Shown in pieces: positions 53,242 to 62,490 of a stretch of DNA of 64,000 nucleotides (its first letter is position 1; the number at the start of each line of letters is the position of its first letter). The notes beneath the pieces were generated by a model that did not search any database, had not been told where the DNA came from, and saw only the letters and a list, made by a program, of their open reading frames with translations. A program made the position numbers and the translations under genes. Where the stretch lies: assembly GCF_013389595.1 (NCBI RefSeq), contig NZ_CP058306.1, positions 496,001 through 560,000 of the forward strand, read 5' to 3'. The DNA is from Flavobacterium sp. I3-2 (GTDB lineage Bacteria; Bacteroidota; Bacteroidia; Flavobacteriales; Flavobacteriaceae).

Positions 53242-53249
53242 CAAATATA
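53242..53249 (-). promoter_or_regulatory. Putative -7 box of the FadL-SGNH operon
   Basis: The minus strand reads TATATTTG, 28 bases before the start codon at 53213. No TTG is at -33. Confidence 0.45.
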
Positions 53250-53334
53250 TAACAAAATGTTAATCTTTTAATATTTTTAGAAAAAATTACATTTATAAAA
53301 AATATAACCGATTTAAATAAATATTCTTATTATT

Positions 53335-54108
53335 TTAATACGTTTTATCACAAATAAACTCATTTACTTTAATAAAAAACTCGTTAGGATTTTCGGCATG
53401 AAGCCAATGACCTGAATTTGAAACCGCTTCGATTATTGCATTTGGAAAATGCTTTTCAATTTCTACAAAATCAGATTTTTGAATATATTTTGAACGCTCG
53501 CCTTTTAAAAACAATGTCTTTCCTAAATATCTTTTTTCTTCAGACAAAGCTTCTCCAATAACCGAATCGTCATTATTGAACGCTTCTAAATTAAATCTAA
53601 ACCCAAATGAATCTGGAGTAACTCGATGTACATTTTTCATTAAAAACTGAAGCGTACCAAAATCTTTAATATAGCTACCCATAATTTCTTCAATTTCTTT
53701 GCGAGAAGTTACTTTAGAAAAATCGACAGCATTCAAAGCCTCCATAACATCCTGATGATGCGGTGCATAAGCTCTTGGTGCAATATCTGCTACAATTAAT
53801 TTACTTACCTTTAGTGGATATTTACATGCAAAATTCATTGCAACCTTCCCTCCCATTGAATGTCCTAAAAGGATGAATTCGTCTAATTTATTTTCTTGAC
53901 AATATTCCAAAACATCCTGAACCATTACCTCGTAATTAAACACATCGGAATGAAAACTACGCCCATGATTTCGCATATCTAGTAAATGCATTTCAAATCC
54001 TTCTGCAGCAAATTGTATGGCAAGAGTTTTCCAGTTATCTGACATTCCAAGAAAGCCATGAATAATCAAAAACGGTTTTCCAGAACCTTCAATCTTAGAA
54101 TAAATCAT
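53335..54108 (-). CDS. Alpha/beta hydrolase
   Basis: The 257-residue cytoplasmic protein has the alpha/beta-hydrolase fold: IIHGFLGMSDNW near 15-26 (oxyanion region), LLDMRNHGRS near 42-51, the nucleophile elbow GHSMGG with Ser84, and a late SGHWLHAENP holding the catalytic His. It resembles the YbfF-type acyl-esterases. The natural substrate is not known. It starts one base after pdxJ ends, so the two are co-transcribed. Confidence 0.9.
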   Translation of the reverse strand: MIYSKIEGSGKPFLIIHGFLGMSDNWKTLAIQFAAEGFEMHLLDMRNHGRSFHSDVFNYEVMVQDVLEYCQENKLDEFILLGHSMGGKVAMNFACKYPLKVSKLIVADIAPRAYAPHHQDVMEALNAVDFSKVTSRKEIEEIMGSYIKDFGTLQFLMKNVHRVTPDSFGFRFNLEAFNNDDSVIGEALSEEKRYLGKTLFLKGERSKYIQKSDFVEIEKHFPNAIIEAVSNSGHWLHAENPNEFFIKVNEFICDKTY

Positions 54109-54109
54109 A

Positions 54110-54823
54110 TTATTTCATTTTTTGTTGATACATTCGAATTACGTTTTCAACTCCCAAATACAAAGATTCTGAAATTAAAGCGTGGCCAATTGAAACTTCT
54201 AATAAATTAGGGATATTATTTTTAAAGAATTCGATGTTTTGTAAACTCAAATCATGCCCAGCGTTAACTCCTAATCCCAAATCATTAGCTAATTGCGCAG
54301 CTTTTGAATAAGGCTCAATTGCTTTTTCGTTTCCTAAACCATATTGATGTGCAAATTCTTCTGTATATAATTCAATTCGATTGGTTCCCGTTTCTTTAGC
54401 TCCTTCAATCATCTCTAAAACTGGATCCACGAAAATTGAGGTACGAATTCCTTTTTTCTGAAACTCAGCAACTATTTCTTTTAAATAACCCTGATGTTTG
54501 ATTGTATCCCAACCTGCATTTGAAGTCAAAGCATTTACAGCATCCGGTACTAAAGTTACCTGAGTTGGTTTACATTCAAAAACCAAATCCATAAAGTTAT
54601 CCATCGGATTTCCTTCAATGTTATATTCGGTATAAACAACTTTTACCAAATCGCGGGCATCTTGATAACGTATATGACGTTCGTCTGGACGTGGATGAAT
54701 CGTTATTCCTTCTGCACCAAAAGCCTGAACATCAGATGCAAATTGTAATAAATCAGGTACATTTCCGCCACGAGAATTTCTCAAAGTGGCAATTTTATTT
54801 ATGTTTACAGATAGTTTCGTCAT
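54110..54823 (-). CDS. pdxJ: Pyridoxine 5'-phosphate synthase
   Basis: PdxJ condenses 1-deoxyxylulose-5-phosphate with 3-amino-2-oxopropyl phosphate to pyridoxine phosphate. The 237-residue TIM-barrel protein has LSVNINKIATLRNSRGG at the N-terminus, TIHPRPDERHI (about 40-50), VTLVPD and GVNAGHDLS (about 195-203), the family blocks. A TATTTTTG box at 54848-54841 (minus strand) lies close upstream. PdxA, its partner in the pathway, is not in the window. Confidence 0.96.
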   Translation of the reverse strand: MTKLSVNINKIATLRNSRGGNVPDLLQFASDVQAFGAEGITIHPRPDERHIRYQDARDLVKVVYTEYNIEGNPMDNFMDLVFECKPTQVTLVPDAVNALTSNAGWDTIKHQGYLKEIVAEFQKKGIRTSIFVDPVLEMIEGAKETGTNRIELYTEEFAHQYGLGNEKAIEPYSKAAQLANDLGLGVNAGHDLSLQNIEFFKNNIPNLLEVSIGHALISESLYLGVENVIRMYQQKMK

Positions 54824-54840
54824 TATTAATCATTTTATTA

Positions 54841-54848
54841 CAAAAATA
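54841..54848 (-). promoter_or_regulatory. Putative -7 box of pdxJ
   Basis: The minus strand reads TATTTTTG, 17 bases before the ATG at 54823. No TTG is at -33. Confidence 0.4.
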
Positions 54849-54911
54849 CAAAGTAAATATGAAGGGTAATTAGTATATTTTTAATTATTTTGCAGTAACA
54901 AAATTGGACTT

Positions 54912-55571
54912 ATGGAATCTATTCAAGAATTCATTATAAAAAACAAAAAATATTTTAATCTAAAGACTATATTTTCTGATGCTGTCGATGTATTGATAAA
55001 TGAAAACCTAACCCATTTTCCGGTTGTAGAAAATGGTATTTTCCTAGGTAATTTATCAACTAACGACGCAGAAACTTTTCCTCAAAAAAATGAGATCGGA
55101 GATGCAAGAGCATTATTTGAAGTTTTTTTTGTTAGAGAAACTAGTTTTTGGTTTGAAGTTATAGAACTCTTTTCTAAACACGAAACGAATATCATTCCCG
55201 TTTTAAACAAAAGCAATAAAGTAATTGGTTATTACCTTTTTGACGATGTGATTCCTTATTTCAACGAAACTCCATTTTTGAAAGAAATAGGAACAACAGT
55301 TATCATTGAGAAAGATATTTATAGCTATAGCATCAGTCAAATTTCGCAAATATTTGAGGTTAACAATTCAAAAATTTTAGGTATAATTATAAGTGAAGTT
55401 ACTGACAATACAGCTCAAATTATTATAAAAGCAACAACAATTAATATTAATGAAATCATTCAATCTTTAAGAAGATATGAATACAATATAATTTCAGAAC
55501 ATATAGAAGATTTATTTTTATCCGATTTAAAAGATCGTTCTGATTATTTAGATAAATATTTAAACATATAA
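54912..55571 (+). CDS. CBS-domain protein
   Basis: The 219-residue cytoplasmic protein has two CBS motifs in the first half (around HFPVVENGIFLGNLS and NIIPVLNKSNKVIGYY) and a C-terminal ACT-like part (about 130-215) with repeated beta-alpha units (TVIIEKDIYSYSISQISQIF). CBS pairs usually sense adenine nucleotides. Its stop lies two bases before nadK, so an energy- or NAD-linked signal is plausible but unproved. Confidence 0.82.
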   Translation: MESIQEFIIKNKKYFNLKTIFSDAVDVLINENLTHFPVVENGIFLGNLSTNDAETFPQKNEIGDARALFEVFFVRETSFWFEVIELFSKHETNIIPVLNKSNKVIGYYLFDDVIPYFNETPFLKEIGTTVIIEKDIYSYSISQISQIFEVNNSKILGIIISEVTDNTAQIIIKATTININEIIQSLRRYEYNIISEHIEDLFLSDLKDRSDYLDKYLNI

Positions 55572-55573
55572 AT

Positions 55574-56458
55574 ATGAAGTTTGCCATTTACGCACAAGTT
55601 TACAAACCAGCGAATAATGCAATTGTAAAATCATTAATCCAATCCATTCAAAACAAAAAAGGTCAAATCAGTTTTGAGTTGAATTATTACAATGAATTGA
55701 TTAAAGAAAAAATCATTGAACCGATTTTTGAAACATTTACCAATCATATTGATTTAGCTGATGACACCAAATTTTTTGTAAGTATTGGTGGTGATGGTTC
55801 CATGTTACGTGCAGCAAATTTTGTAAAAAGTAAAAATGTGCCGATTGTTGGAATAAACGCAGGTCGTTTAGGTTTTCTTGCTAACGTTCAACAAGATGCA
55901 ATTTCAGAATTGATACCATTATTGTTCGAAAACAAGTATACACTTTCTCGAAGAACCTTATTAAAATTAGATTCACCTGAACCAAGTCAAACTCCGTTTG
56001 AAATCAATTTTGCATTAAACGAAATAACAATTTCACGTAAAAATACTACTTCGATGATAACTATAGAAACGTATATCAACGAAGAATTTTTAGCAACCTA
56101 TTGGGCAGATGGAATCATCATTTCAACACCAACTGGTTCAACCGGATATTCATTAAGTTGTGGCGGACCAATCATCACTCCAGACTCAAACTGCTTGGTA
56201 ATCACACCCATTGCACCTCATAATCTAACTACACGTCCATTAATTATAAATGACAGAAGTAGAATAAAAATGAAAATCTCTGGACGCGAACCTCAATTTT
56301 TATTATCTATTGATTCTGAAACAGCTGCAATGGACAACGAAACCGAAATTGAAATTTCGCTTGCACACCATACCGTTAATATGGTTGAATTTCCGGATGT
56401 AACTTTTCTGAGAACGCTGAGAAATAAATTACTTTGGGGAGAAGACAAAAGAAATTAA
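55574..56458 (+). CDS. nadK: NAD kinase
   Basis: NadK phosphorylates NAD to NADP with ATP or polyphosphate. The 294-residue protein has GGDGSMLRAA (72-81), GINAGRLGFLAN (93-104), and TPTGSTGYSLSCGGPI in the NAD-binding half. It follows the CBS protein by two bases. Length and order are standard. Confidence 0.96.
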   Translation: MKFAIYAQVYKPANNAIVKSLIQSIQNKKGQISFELNYYNELIKEKIIEPIFETFTNHIDLADDTKFFVSIGGDGSMLRAANFVKSKNVPIVGINAGRLGFLANVQQDAISELIPLLFENKYTLSRRTLLKLDSPEPSQTPFEINFALNEITISRKNTTSMITIETYINEEFLATYWADGIIISTPTGSTGYSLSCGGPIITPDSNCLVITPIAPHNLTTRPLIINDRSRIKMKISGREPQFLLSIDSETAAMDNETEIEISLAHHTVNMVEFPDVTFLRTLRNKLLWGEDKRN

Positions 56459-56547
56459 TAGAAAATAATTCTAATTTTTTAGCGTTATACTAACTAAATA
56501 ATTAATTAATTTCAATTTTGAAAATAACAATTATTGATTTACATTAG

Positions 56548-56555
56548 TATATTTG
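56548..56555 (+). promoter_or_regulatory. Putative -7 box of the porG-uppS-bamA-skp operon
   Basis: TATATTTG matches TAnnTTTG and lies 17 bases before the porG ATG. The nearest TTG elements are 11 or 27 bases away, outside the usual spacing. Confidence 0.45.
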
Positions 56556-56572
56556 CAAATTAATAGATACCT

Positions 56573-57262
56573 ATGATTCGAAATTTAATAACATTTTTTG
56601 CTTTGGCAATGTGCGTAAATTCAAACGCACAAATACATGAAATCGGAGTAACCATAGGTGGCGCAAATCACATTGGTGATATTGGCGCTACAAATTACAT
56701 AGCACCAAAAGATTTAGGATTTGGAATTCAATACCGTTGGAACAGAAGCCCAAGACATTCTTGGAGAGCTTCGTATACCTATATGGGAATATCCGGCAAA
56801 GATGCAAAATCTGACATGGGGAGCAGAAAATTAAGAAATTTAAGTTTCGAAAATAAAATACACGAAGCTTCATTAGGTATTGAATTTAACTTCTTTGAGT
56901 TTGATCTTCATAACGAATGGTTTGCCTTCACTCCATATATTTATACAGGATTGGCAGGTTTTAAATTCGATGAAACCTATTTTAACAAAACCAACACACA
57001 AGTTAAATACGGAAATGGTTATTCAATGGCAATTCCTATTCATGTTGGAGTAAAAGCATTAATCGACAAAAGATTTGTATTAAGTGCTGAGGTTGGAGCT
57101 AGATATACATTTACAGACAATTTAGATGGAAATCATCCAAAAGATGCGAATTATTCATCAAACCAATTCGGAAACACTTTATCGAAAGATTGGTATGTTT
57201 TTACAGGACTAAGCCTTTCATATACATTTGGAAAAAACCCTTGCTACTGCGCACCTAATTAA
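56573..57262 (+). CDS. porG: Type IX secretion component PorG (DUF6089)
   Basis: The 229-residue protein has a signal peptide (MIRNLITFFALAMCVNSNAQ) and a barrel-like body, with GGANHIGDIGATNYI near 30-44 and a Tyr/Phe-rich C-terminus ending KNPCYCAPN. DUF6089 corresponds to PorG, an outer membrane protein needed for type IX secretion in Porphyromonas. The stop overlaps the uppS start by one base, placing it at the head of an envelope operon, as in other Bacteroidota. Confidence 0.85.
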   Translation: MIRNLITFFALAMCVNSNAQIHEIGVTIGGANHIGDIGATNYIAPKDLGFGIQYRWNRSPRHSWRASYTYMGISGKDAKSDMGSRKLRNLSFENKIHEASLGIEFNFFEFDLHNEWFAFTPYIYTGLAGFKFDETYFNKTNTQVKYGNGYSMAIPIHVGVKALIDKRFVLSAEVGARYTFTDNLDGNHPKDANYSSNQFGNTLSKDWYVFTGLSLSYTFGKNPCYCAPN

Positions 57263-58002
57263 TGAATACAGAATTTAAATTAAATAAAGAAAAGTTACCA
57301 AAACACTTAGCAATAATCATGGATGGTAACGGAAGATGGGCTAAGAAAAATGGATTTCTAAGAACAATCGGGCATGAAAACGGAGTTAACACCGTTCGAA
57401 AAATCGTAGAAGCATGTACTGAATTTGGGATAGAATATCTAACTTTATATGCGTTTTCGACAGAAAATTGGAACCGACCAAAATTTGAAGTTCAGATGCT
57501 TATGAAGCTTTTAGTTAAGTCTTTAAAAAAAGAAATTAAAACCTTCACTAAAAACAATATCCGCTTAAATGCAATCGGAAATTTAGACAATCTCCCATCA
57601 GAAGTTCGCAAAGAATTAACAGAAGTTTTAGAAAAAACGAAAGAAAACACAAAACTAACTTTAACACTTGCATTAAGCTATGGCTCTAGAGAAGAGCTAG
57701 TTTCAGCTACAAAAGAGCTATGTAATAAAGTTAAAAATAATATAATTTCAATCGAAGATATTGACGAATCCATTATTAATAATCATCTTTACACTAAATT
57801 GATGCCTGATGTAGATTTGGTTATTAGAACCAGTGGTGAACAACGAATTAGTAATTTTTTATTATGGCAAATTGCTTATGCTGAGTTGTATTTCACTGAA
57901 GTTTTATGGCCTGATTTCACTAAAGACCATTTAATGGAAGCGTTACAAAATTATCAAGATAGAGAAAGACGCTTTGGTAAAACAAGCGAACAATTAAAAT
58001 AA
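57262..58002 (+). CDS. uppS: Isoprenyl transferase (undecaprenyl diphosphate synthase)
   Basis: UppS makes the C55 lipid carrier for peptidoglycan and O-antigen precursors from farnesyl diphosphate. The 246-residue protein has IIMDGNGRWAK (18-28, with the Mg-binding Asp21) and the C-terminal RTSGEQRISNFLLWQ (here shown in part) with the substrate-binding Arg and Ser. It overlaps porG by one base, and bamA starts 15 bases after its stop. Confidence 0.97.
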   Translation: MNTEFKLNKEKLPKHLAIIMDGNGRWAKKNGFLRTIGHENGVNTVRKIVEACTEFGIEYLTLYAFSTENWNRPKFEVQMLMKLLVKSLKKEIKTFTKNNIRLNAIGNLDNLPSEVRKELTEVLEKTKENTKLTLTLALSYGSREELVSATKELCNKVKNNIISIEDIDESIINNHLYTKLMPDVDLVIRTSGEQRISNFLLWQIAYAELYFTEVLWPDFTKDHLMEALQNYQDRERRFGKTSEQLK

Positions 58003-58017
58003 GTAAAACAAATACCA

Positions 58018-60702
58018 ATGTTTCATAAAAGCATAAAATATCTAATTCCCCTTTGCATAGGAATTGTATCTCAAGTAAATGCACAAGAAATTGTAACAGA
58101 AACAGAAATTTCTGAAAATGTTATAAACAGAGAAGATTACGGAGTTAGAACCTATAAATTGGGTAACATTACAGTAACTGGAAATGTTAAATACAACGAA
58201 CTTACTATCTTAACTTTTACAGGTTTGGAGAAAGGTCAAGAAATTAACATTCCTGGAGAAGAGATTCCCGATGCGATAAAAAAGCTTTGGAAACTTAATT
58301 ATTTTAGCGATATTAATTTTTATGAAACTTCTATAGTTGGTGATGTAATTAACCTAGAACTTAATCTAAACGAACTTCCACGTTTAAATGAGATTACATT
58401 AAATGGCTTAAAAAAAGCAAAAAAGACTGAAATCTTAAAAGATTTAGATATCAAACAAGGAGCTGTAATTAACGACAATTTAATTACAACTACTAAAAAC
58501 TATATTCAAAACAAATATAAAAAAGATGGTTTTTTCAATTCGAAAGTTGACATAAAAACGGTTGATTCTGGAGACGGAAAAACTCAAAACATGATTATCG
58601 ATTTTGATAAAGGCAAGAAAGTTAAAATCGAATCAATCAATATCGAAGGAAATTCAAAGTTAACAAACGCTCAGATTAAGAAAGCGATGAAGGAAACAAA
58701 AACACGTAGTGTATTGAATCCTAAACGTATCTTTAAATCGTCTAAGTATATTGAAAAAAACTATAAATCAGATTTAAATAGTGTAATTGATAAGTACAAA
58801 GAAAACGGATATAGAGACGCCCAAATTGTAGAAGAAAAAGCAACCTATAATCCAAAAACAAATCGTGTAAAAATCGACCTTAAAGTTGAAGAAGGAAACC
58901 AATATTACATTGGAAACATCCGTTTTGTTGGAAACACAATTTACCCAGACCGTCACTTAAGAAACGTTCTTGGAATTAAAAACGGTGATTTGTATAATGG
59001 TGTTTTACTTCAGAAAAAAATTGCAGATCAATCAAATCCTGATGCATTCGATTTACAAAACGAATACCACAATCATGGATATTTATTTGCACAAGTAATT
59101 CCTGTTGAAACTAGAACATATAACGATACCATTGACTATGATATTCGAATTATAGAAGGTCCACTTGCTCGTTATAATAACATCACAGTTACTGGTAACA
59201 ACAAAACACATGATAATATTATTTACAGAGAATTAAGTACAAGACCAGGTCAAATCTGGAGTAAAGCAGATGTTATTGAAACTATTCGTCGTTTAGGTGG
59301 AATGGGAATTTTTGATGCTGAATCTATCACACCTGATGTAAAACCAGATCCTTATGAAGGAAAAGTAGACATCAACTGGGACGTAACCGAAAACGGACAA
59401 AGTCAAGTTGAGGTACAAGGAGGTTATGGTGGTGGAGCGCTTATTGGTACTCTAGCTTTATCATTCAACAACTTTTCAGCACGAAATGTTTTCAACAAAG
59501 ACGCTTACAAACCTTTCCCAATGGGAGATGCTCAAAGAATGTCTTTAAGAATTCAAGCAAGTACATATTACAGAACATTTAGTGTAAGTTTTTCTGAACC
59601 TTGGTTTAGAGGTCGTAAACCAATTTCATTATTTGGATCAGTTTCTCATAGTAGACAATTTGCATACAATTACAGCAACTACAAAGTGGATCGTTCACAA
59701 GGATTAAACATCACAAGTGTGAACTTTGGTTTCGCAAAAAGATTAAGTGTTCCTGATGATTTCTTTACCGTTTCTCATTCAATTGGGTTTCAATATTATG
59801 ATTTAAATAATTATGATTATGGTTTATTCAACTTTAAAAACGGTAGTTCAAAAAACCTAAGCTATAATTTCAATTTAACTAGAGATAGTAGAGGTCAGAA
59901 CCCGATATTTCCAAAATACGGATCATTGTTAAGTTTTGATGCTAAATTAACACCTCCATATTCTTTGTTTAATAAAATAGATTATGGTAACTTAGGCAAC
60001 GAAAGAGAGTACAAAGTTAGAACTACTCAAATTCAAACAAATCCTAAAACAGGTGCAGATATTCCAATCGGAACGTATTTAGACAAGCAAGGATTACCTG
60101 TAGCAAATTGGGAAGATGCAGCACCTAATGAAGAAAAAATCGATCAAAAACGTTTTAATTGGTTAGAGTATTATAAAATCAATTTGAAAGCAGAATGGTA
60201 TTCTAATTTATTTGCTGATTTAGTTTTAAAAACATCTGGACAATTCGGATTTTTAGGAGCTTATAATCAAGGTAGAGGTTTAATTCCTTTTGAAAGATAT
60301 TATTTAGGAGGAAGTGGAATGATTAATTATTCAATGGATGGTAGAGAAAATATTGCATTGAGAGGTTACCCAGACAACTCTTTATCCCCAGTAAATTCAA
60401 ATGGTGTTGATATTGGTGGAACTGTGTACAATAAATTTGCCCTAGAATTACGTTATCCTATAACACTTAAACAATCTATGAGTGCTTACGTATTAGGATT
60501 CTTTGATGCTGGTGCTTCTTATGCGTCATTCAAAAACTATAATCCGTTTAAGTTACAACGTGGAGCCGGAGCCGGAGTACGTGTACACATGCCAATGTTT
60601 GGTCTTTTAGGAATTGATTTCGGATATGGATTTGATAAGATTCCTGGAACAAATCAAAAAGGTGGCTATCAAGTACACTTTGTCTTAGGGCAACAGTTCT
60701 AA
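58018..60702 (+). CDS. bamA: Outer membrane protein assembly factor BamA
   Basis: BamA is the central barrel that inserts outer membrane proteins. The 894-residue protein has a signal peptide (about 1-22), POTRA repeats (about 45-470), for example NITVTGNVKYNELT, KIESINIEGNSKLT and YIGNIRFVGNTIYP, and a C-terminal barrel (about 480-894) ending VHFVLGQQF. It is followed by two Skp-like chaperone genes, the classic order. Confidence 0.96.
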   Translation: MFHKSIKYLIPLCIGIVSQVNAQEIVTETEISENVINREDYGVRTYKLGNITVTGNVKYNELTILTFTGLEKGQEINIPGEEIPDAIKKLWKLNYFSDINFYETSIVGDVINLELNLNELPRLNEITLNGLKKAKKTEILKDLDIKQGAVINDNLITTTKNYIQNKYKKDGFFNSKVDIKTVDSGDGKTQNMIIDFDKGKKVKIESINIEGNSKLTNAQIKKAMKETKTRSVLNPKRIFKSSKYIEKNYKSDLNSVIDKYKENGYRDAQIVEEKATYNPKTNRVKIDLKVEEGNQYYIGNIRFVGNTIYPDRHLRNVLGIKNGDLYNGVLLQKKIADQSNPDAFDLQNEYHNHGYLFAQVIPVETRTYNDTIDYDIRIIEGPLARYNNITVTGNNKTHDNIIYRELSTRPGQIWSKADVIETIRRLGGMGIFDAESITPDVKPDPYEGKVDINWDVTENGQSQVEVQGGYGGGALIGTLALSFNNFSARNVFNKDAYKPFPMGDAQRMSLRIQASTYYRTFSVSFSEPWFRGRKPISLFGSVSHSRQFAYNYSNYKVDRSQGLNITSVNFGFAKRLSVPDDFFTVSHSIGFQYYDLNNYDYGLFNFKNGSSKNLSYNFNLTRDSRGQNPIFPKYGSLLSFDAKLTPPYSLFNKIDYGNLGNEREYKVRTTQIQTNPKTGADIPIGTYLDKQGLPVANWEDAAPNEEKIDQKRFNWLEYYKINLKAEWYSNLFADLVLKTSGQFGFLGAYNQGRGLIPFERYYLGGSGMINYSMDGRENIALRGYPDNSLSPVNSNGVDIGGTVYNKFALELRYPITLKQSMSAYVLGFFDAGASYASFKNYNPFKLQRGAGAGVRVHMPMFGLLGIDFGYGFDKIPGTNQKGGYQVHFVLGQQF

Positions 60703-60729
60703 TGGCACAATATTTGAAAAATAACATTT

Positions 60730-61881
60730 ATGAAAAATTTTTTAGTTTCGATTCTTTTTCTTTCAGTTAGTTCATTTGTTTTCGGACAGAATGGCAAAAC
60801 TGCTTATGTTGATATTTATCATATATTAAAAAAGAGTCCCGAATATACCGAGGCAAATTTGGAACTAGAAAAACGTGTCAAAGATTGGCAATCACAAATC
60901 AATAAGAAAAAAGCAGAAGTCACAAAAATGAAAGATGCTTTACTAACTGAACGCGCATTGTTAACAAGTCAGCTTATTGAAGAAAAAGAAGATGAAATCA
61001 GAATGGTTGAATCAGAACTTAATACGCTTCAACAAGAAAAATTTGGCACAGATGGTGATTATTTCAATCAACATCAGAATATATACAAACCTATTTTAGA
61101 TCAAATTCATACGATAACAAATGATATTGCTGCTAAAAAGAAATATGATGTAGTCCTAGTAAAAGGAGATGGCAACACCATGCTTTATGCAAACAAGCGC
61201 AATGATATTACGGATCTTGTATTAAAAGAAATGGAGCGTAGCCGTACTCGTGGTAAATTATCTAAAAAAGAAATTGCTGATTTAGAAGCACAAGATAAAA
61301 TTGCCGAAAGTAAAGAAAGACAACGTAACAAAAGAGATGAATTAAGAGAAAGACAAAAAGATATTGAATCAGGATTATTAAATCCATCAAATACAAACGA
61401 AAATAACCGCGAATCAAATCCGATTGGTCCTACTGAAACAGATGCTGAAAAAAGAAATAGAATCAACCAAGAACGAATCGCTGAAGCTAAAAAGAAACAA
61501 GAGGAAATTAGAGCTGCACAACTTGAAAAGATTGAAGCTCAAAAGTTAGCAATAAAAAAGAAACAAGAAGAATTAAAACTTGCTCGAGAAAAAGCAGCAC
61601 AAGATGCATTAGATAGAAAAAACAATATTGGTCAAAAATCTAACAGCACTCAAAATTCTCAAAAAGAGATGACGGAAAAGCAGAAAGAAATGATGGAAGC
61701 TCGTCTACAAAAAGCTAAAGAAGCAAAAGAAAAAAGAGACCAATTGTTAGCCGAACGAAAATTAGCTGCTCAAAAACGCCAAGAAGAGGCTAAAAAACTT
61801 CAAGAAGAACGTATACAAAAAATGAAAGAAGATAAAGAAAAACGTTTGAAAGAATTAGAAGAAAGAAAGAAAAATAATTAA
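60730..61881 (+). CDS. OmpH/Skp-family chaperone with long charged tail
   Basis: The N-terminal 165 residues form an OmpH/Skp domain with a signal peptide (ending VFGQ) and the KTAYVDIYHILKKSPEYTEA start; Skp chaperones hold unfolded outer membrane proteins in the periplasm. From about residue 170 to 383 the protein is a Lys/Glu/Arg/Gln-rich helical tail with many repeats such as RQEEAKKLQEERIQKMKEDK. Skp is normally about 160-170 residues, so this is more than twice as long. The short paralogue follows after 36 bases. Confidence 0.85.
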   Translation: MKNFLVSILFLSVSSFVFGQNGKTAYVDIYHILKKSPEYTEANLELEKRVKDWQSQINKKKAEVTKMKDALLTERALLTSQLIEEKEDEIRMVESELNTLQQEKFGTDGDYFNQHQNIYKPILDQIHTITNDIAAKKKYDVVLVKGDGNTMLYANKRNDITDLVLKEMERSRTRGKLSKKEIADLEAQDKIAESKERQRNKRDELRERQKDIESGLLNPSNTNENNRESNPIGPTETDAEKRNRINQERIAEAKKKQEEIRAAQLEKIEAQKLAIKKKQEELKLAREKAAQDALDRKNNIGQKSNSTQNSQKEMTEKQKEMMEARLQKAKEAKEKRDQLLAERKLAAQKRQEEAKKLQEERIQKMKEDKEKRLKELEERKKNN

Positions 61882-61917
61882 ATATTAAATCAAAAACAAT
61901 TAAATAGTACGATTAAA

Positions 61918-62430
61918 ATGAGAAAATTAAAAAGTTTAGTAATTGCAGCAGTTTTATTTTTAGGAGTAAATTCAAATATGACAGCTCAAACAAAAGTTGC
62001 ACATATTAATTTAAGTGAATTAATTCCTTTAATGCCAGAAGTTAAAGCTGCAAATGACCAAATAAAAAAATTAGCTGAAGGTTTTGATAAAGACTATAAA
62101 GCAATGACAACTGAATACCAAACAAAAGCTGAGAAATACAGTAAAGAAGCTCCAACAGCAGGTGACGCATTAAACGAAACCAGATCAAGAGAGTTACAAG
62201 AATTTGGTGTTAGAATTGAAAAATTTGAACAAACAGCACAAGCTGAATTACAAAAAAAGCAAGTTGAATTAAACACACCAATTTTAGAAAAAGCAAGATT
62301 AGCAATTCATAAAGTTGCTAAAGCTAAAGGTTACGAAATGGTTTTAGATTCAACTCCTGGAGCTGGAGTTATCATGGCAGACACAGGAGATATTTTCCAA
62401 GATGTTAAAGCTGAATTAAAAATAAAATAA
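61918..62430 (+). CDS. skp: OmpH/Skp-family periplasmic chaperone
   Basis: This 170-residue protein is of normal Skp length, with a signal peptide (MRKLKSLVIAAVLFLGVNSNMTAQ in two parts) and a coiled-coil arm (about 40-125) followed by a C-terminal strand ending FQDVKAELKIK. It should shield outer membrane proteins on their way to BamA, which is two genes upstream. It ends in a terminator. Confidence 0.93.
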   Translation: MRKLKSLVIAAVLFLGVNSNMTAQTKVAHINLSELIPLMPEVKAANDQIKKLAEGFDKDYKAMTTEYQTKAEKYSKEAPTAGDALNETRSRELQEFGVRIEKFEQTAQAELQKKQVELNTPILEKARLAIHKVAKAKGYEMVLDSTPGAGVIMADTGDIFQDVKAELKIK

Positions 62431-62450
62431 TATCCGTATAGATAAATATA

Positions 62451-62478
62451 AAACTGTCAGAAATGGCAGTTTTTTTTT
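62451..62478 (+). terminator. Terminator of the porG-uppS-bamA-skp operon
   Basis: aaactgtca (62451-62459) and tggcagttt (62464-62472) pair with one G-T wobble around a four-base loop, then a T-run reaches 62478, where the next gene's -7 box begins. Confidence 0.88.
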
Positions 62479-62485
62479 ATTTTTG
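62478..62485 (+). promoter_or_regulatory. Putative -7 box of murI, fused to the upstream terminator
   Basis: TATTTTTG shares its first T with the terminator T-run and ends five bases before the murI ATG at 62491. A start at the usual distance would give a leaderless or nearly leaderless mRNA. Confidence 0.5.
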
Positions 62486-62490
62486 TATTT

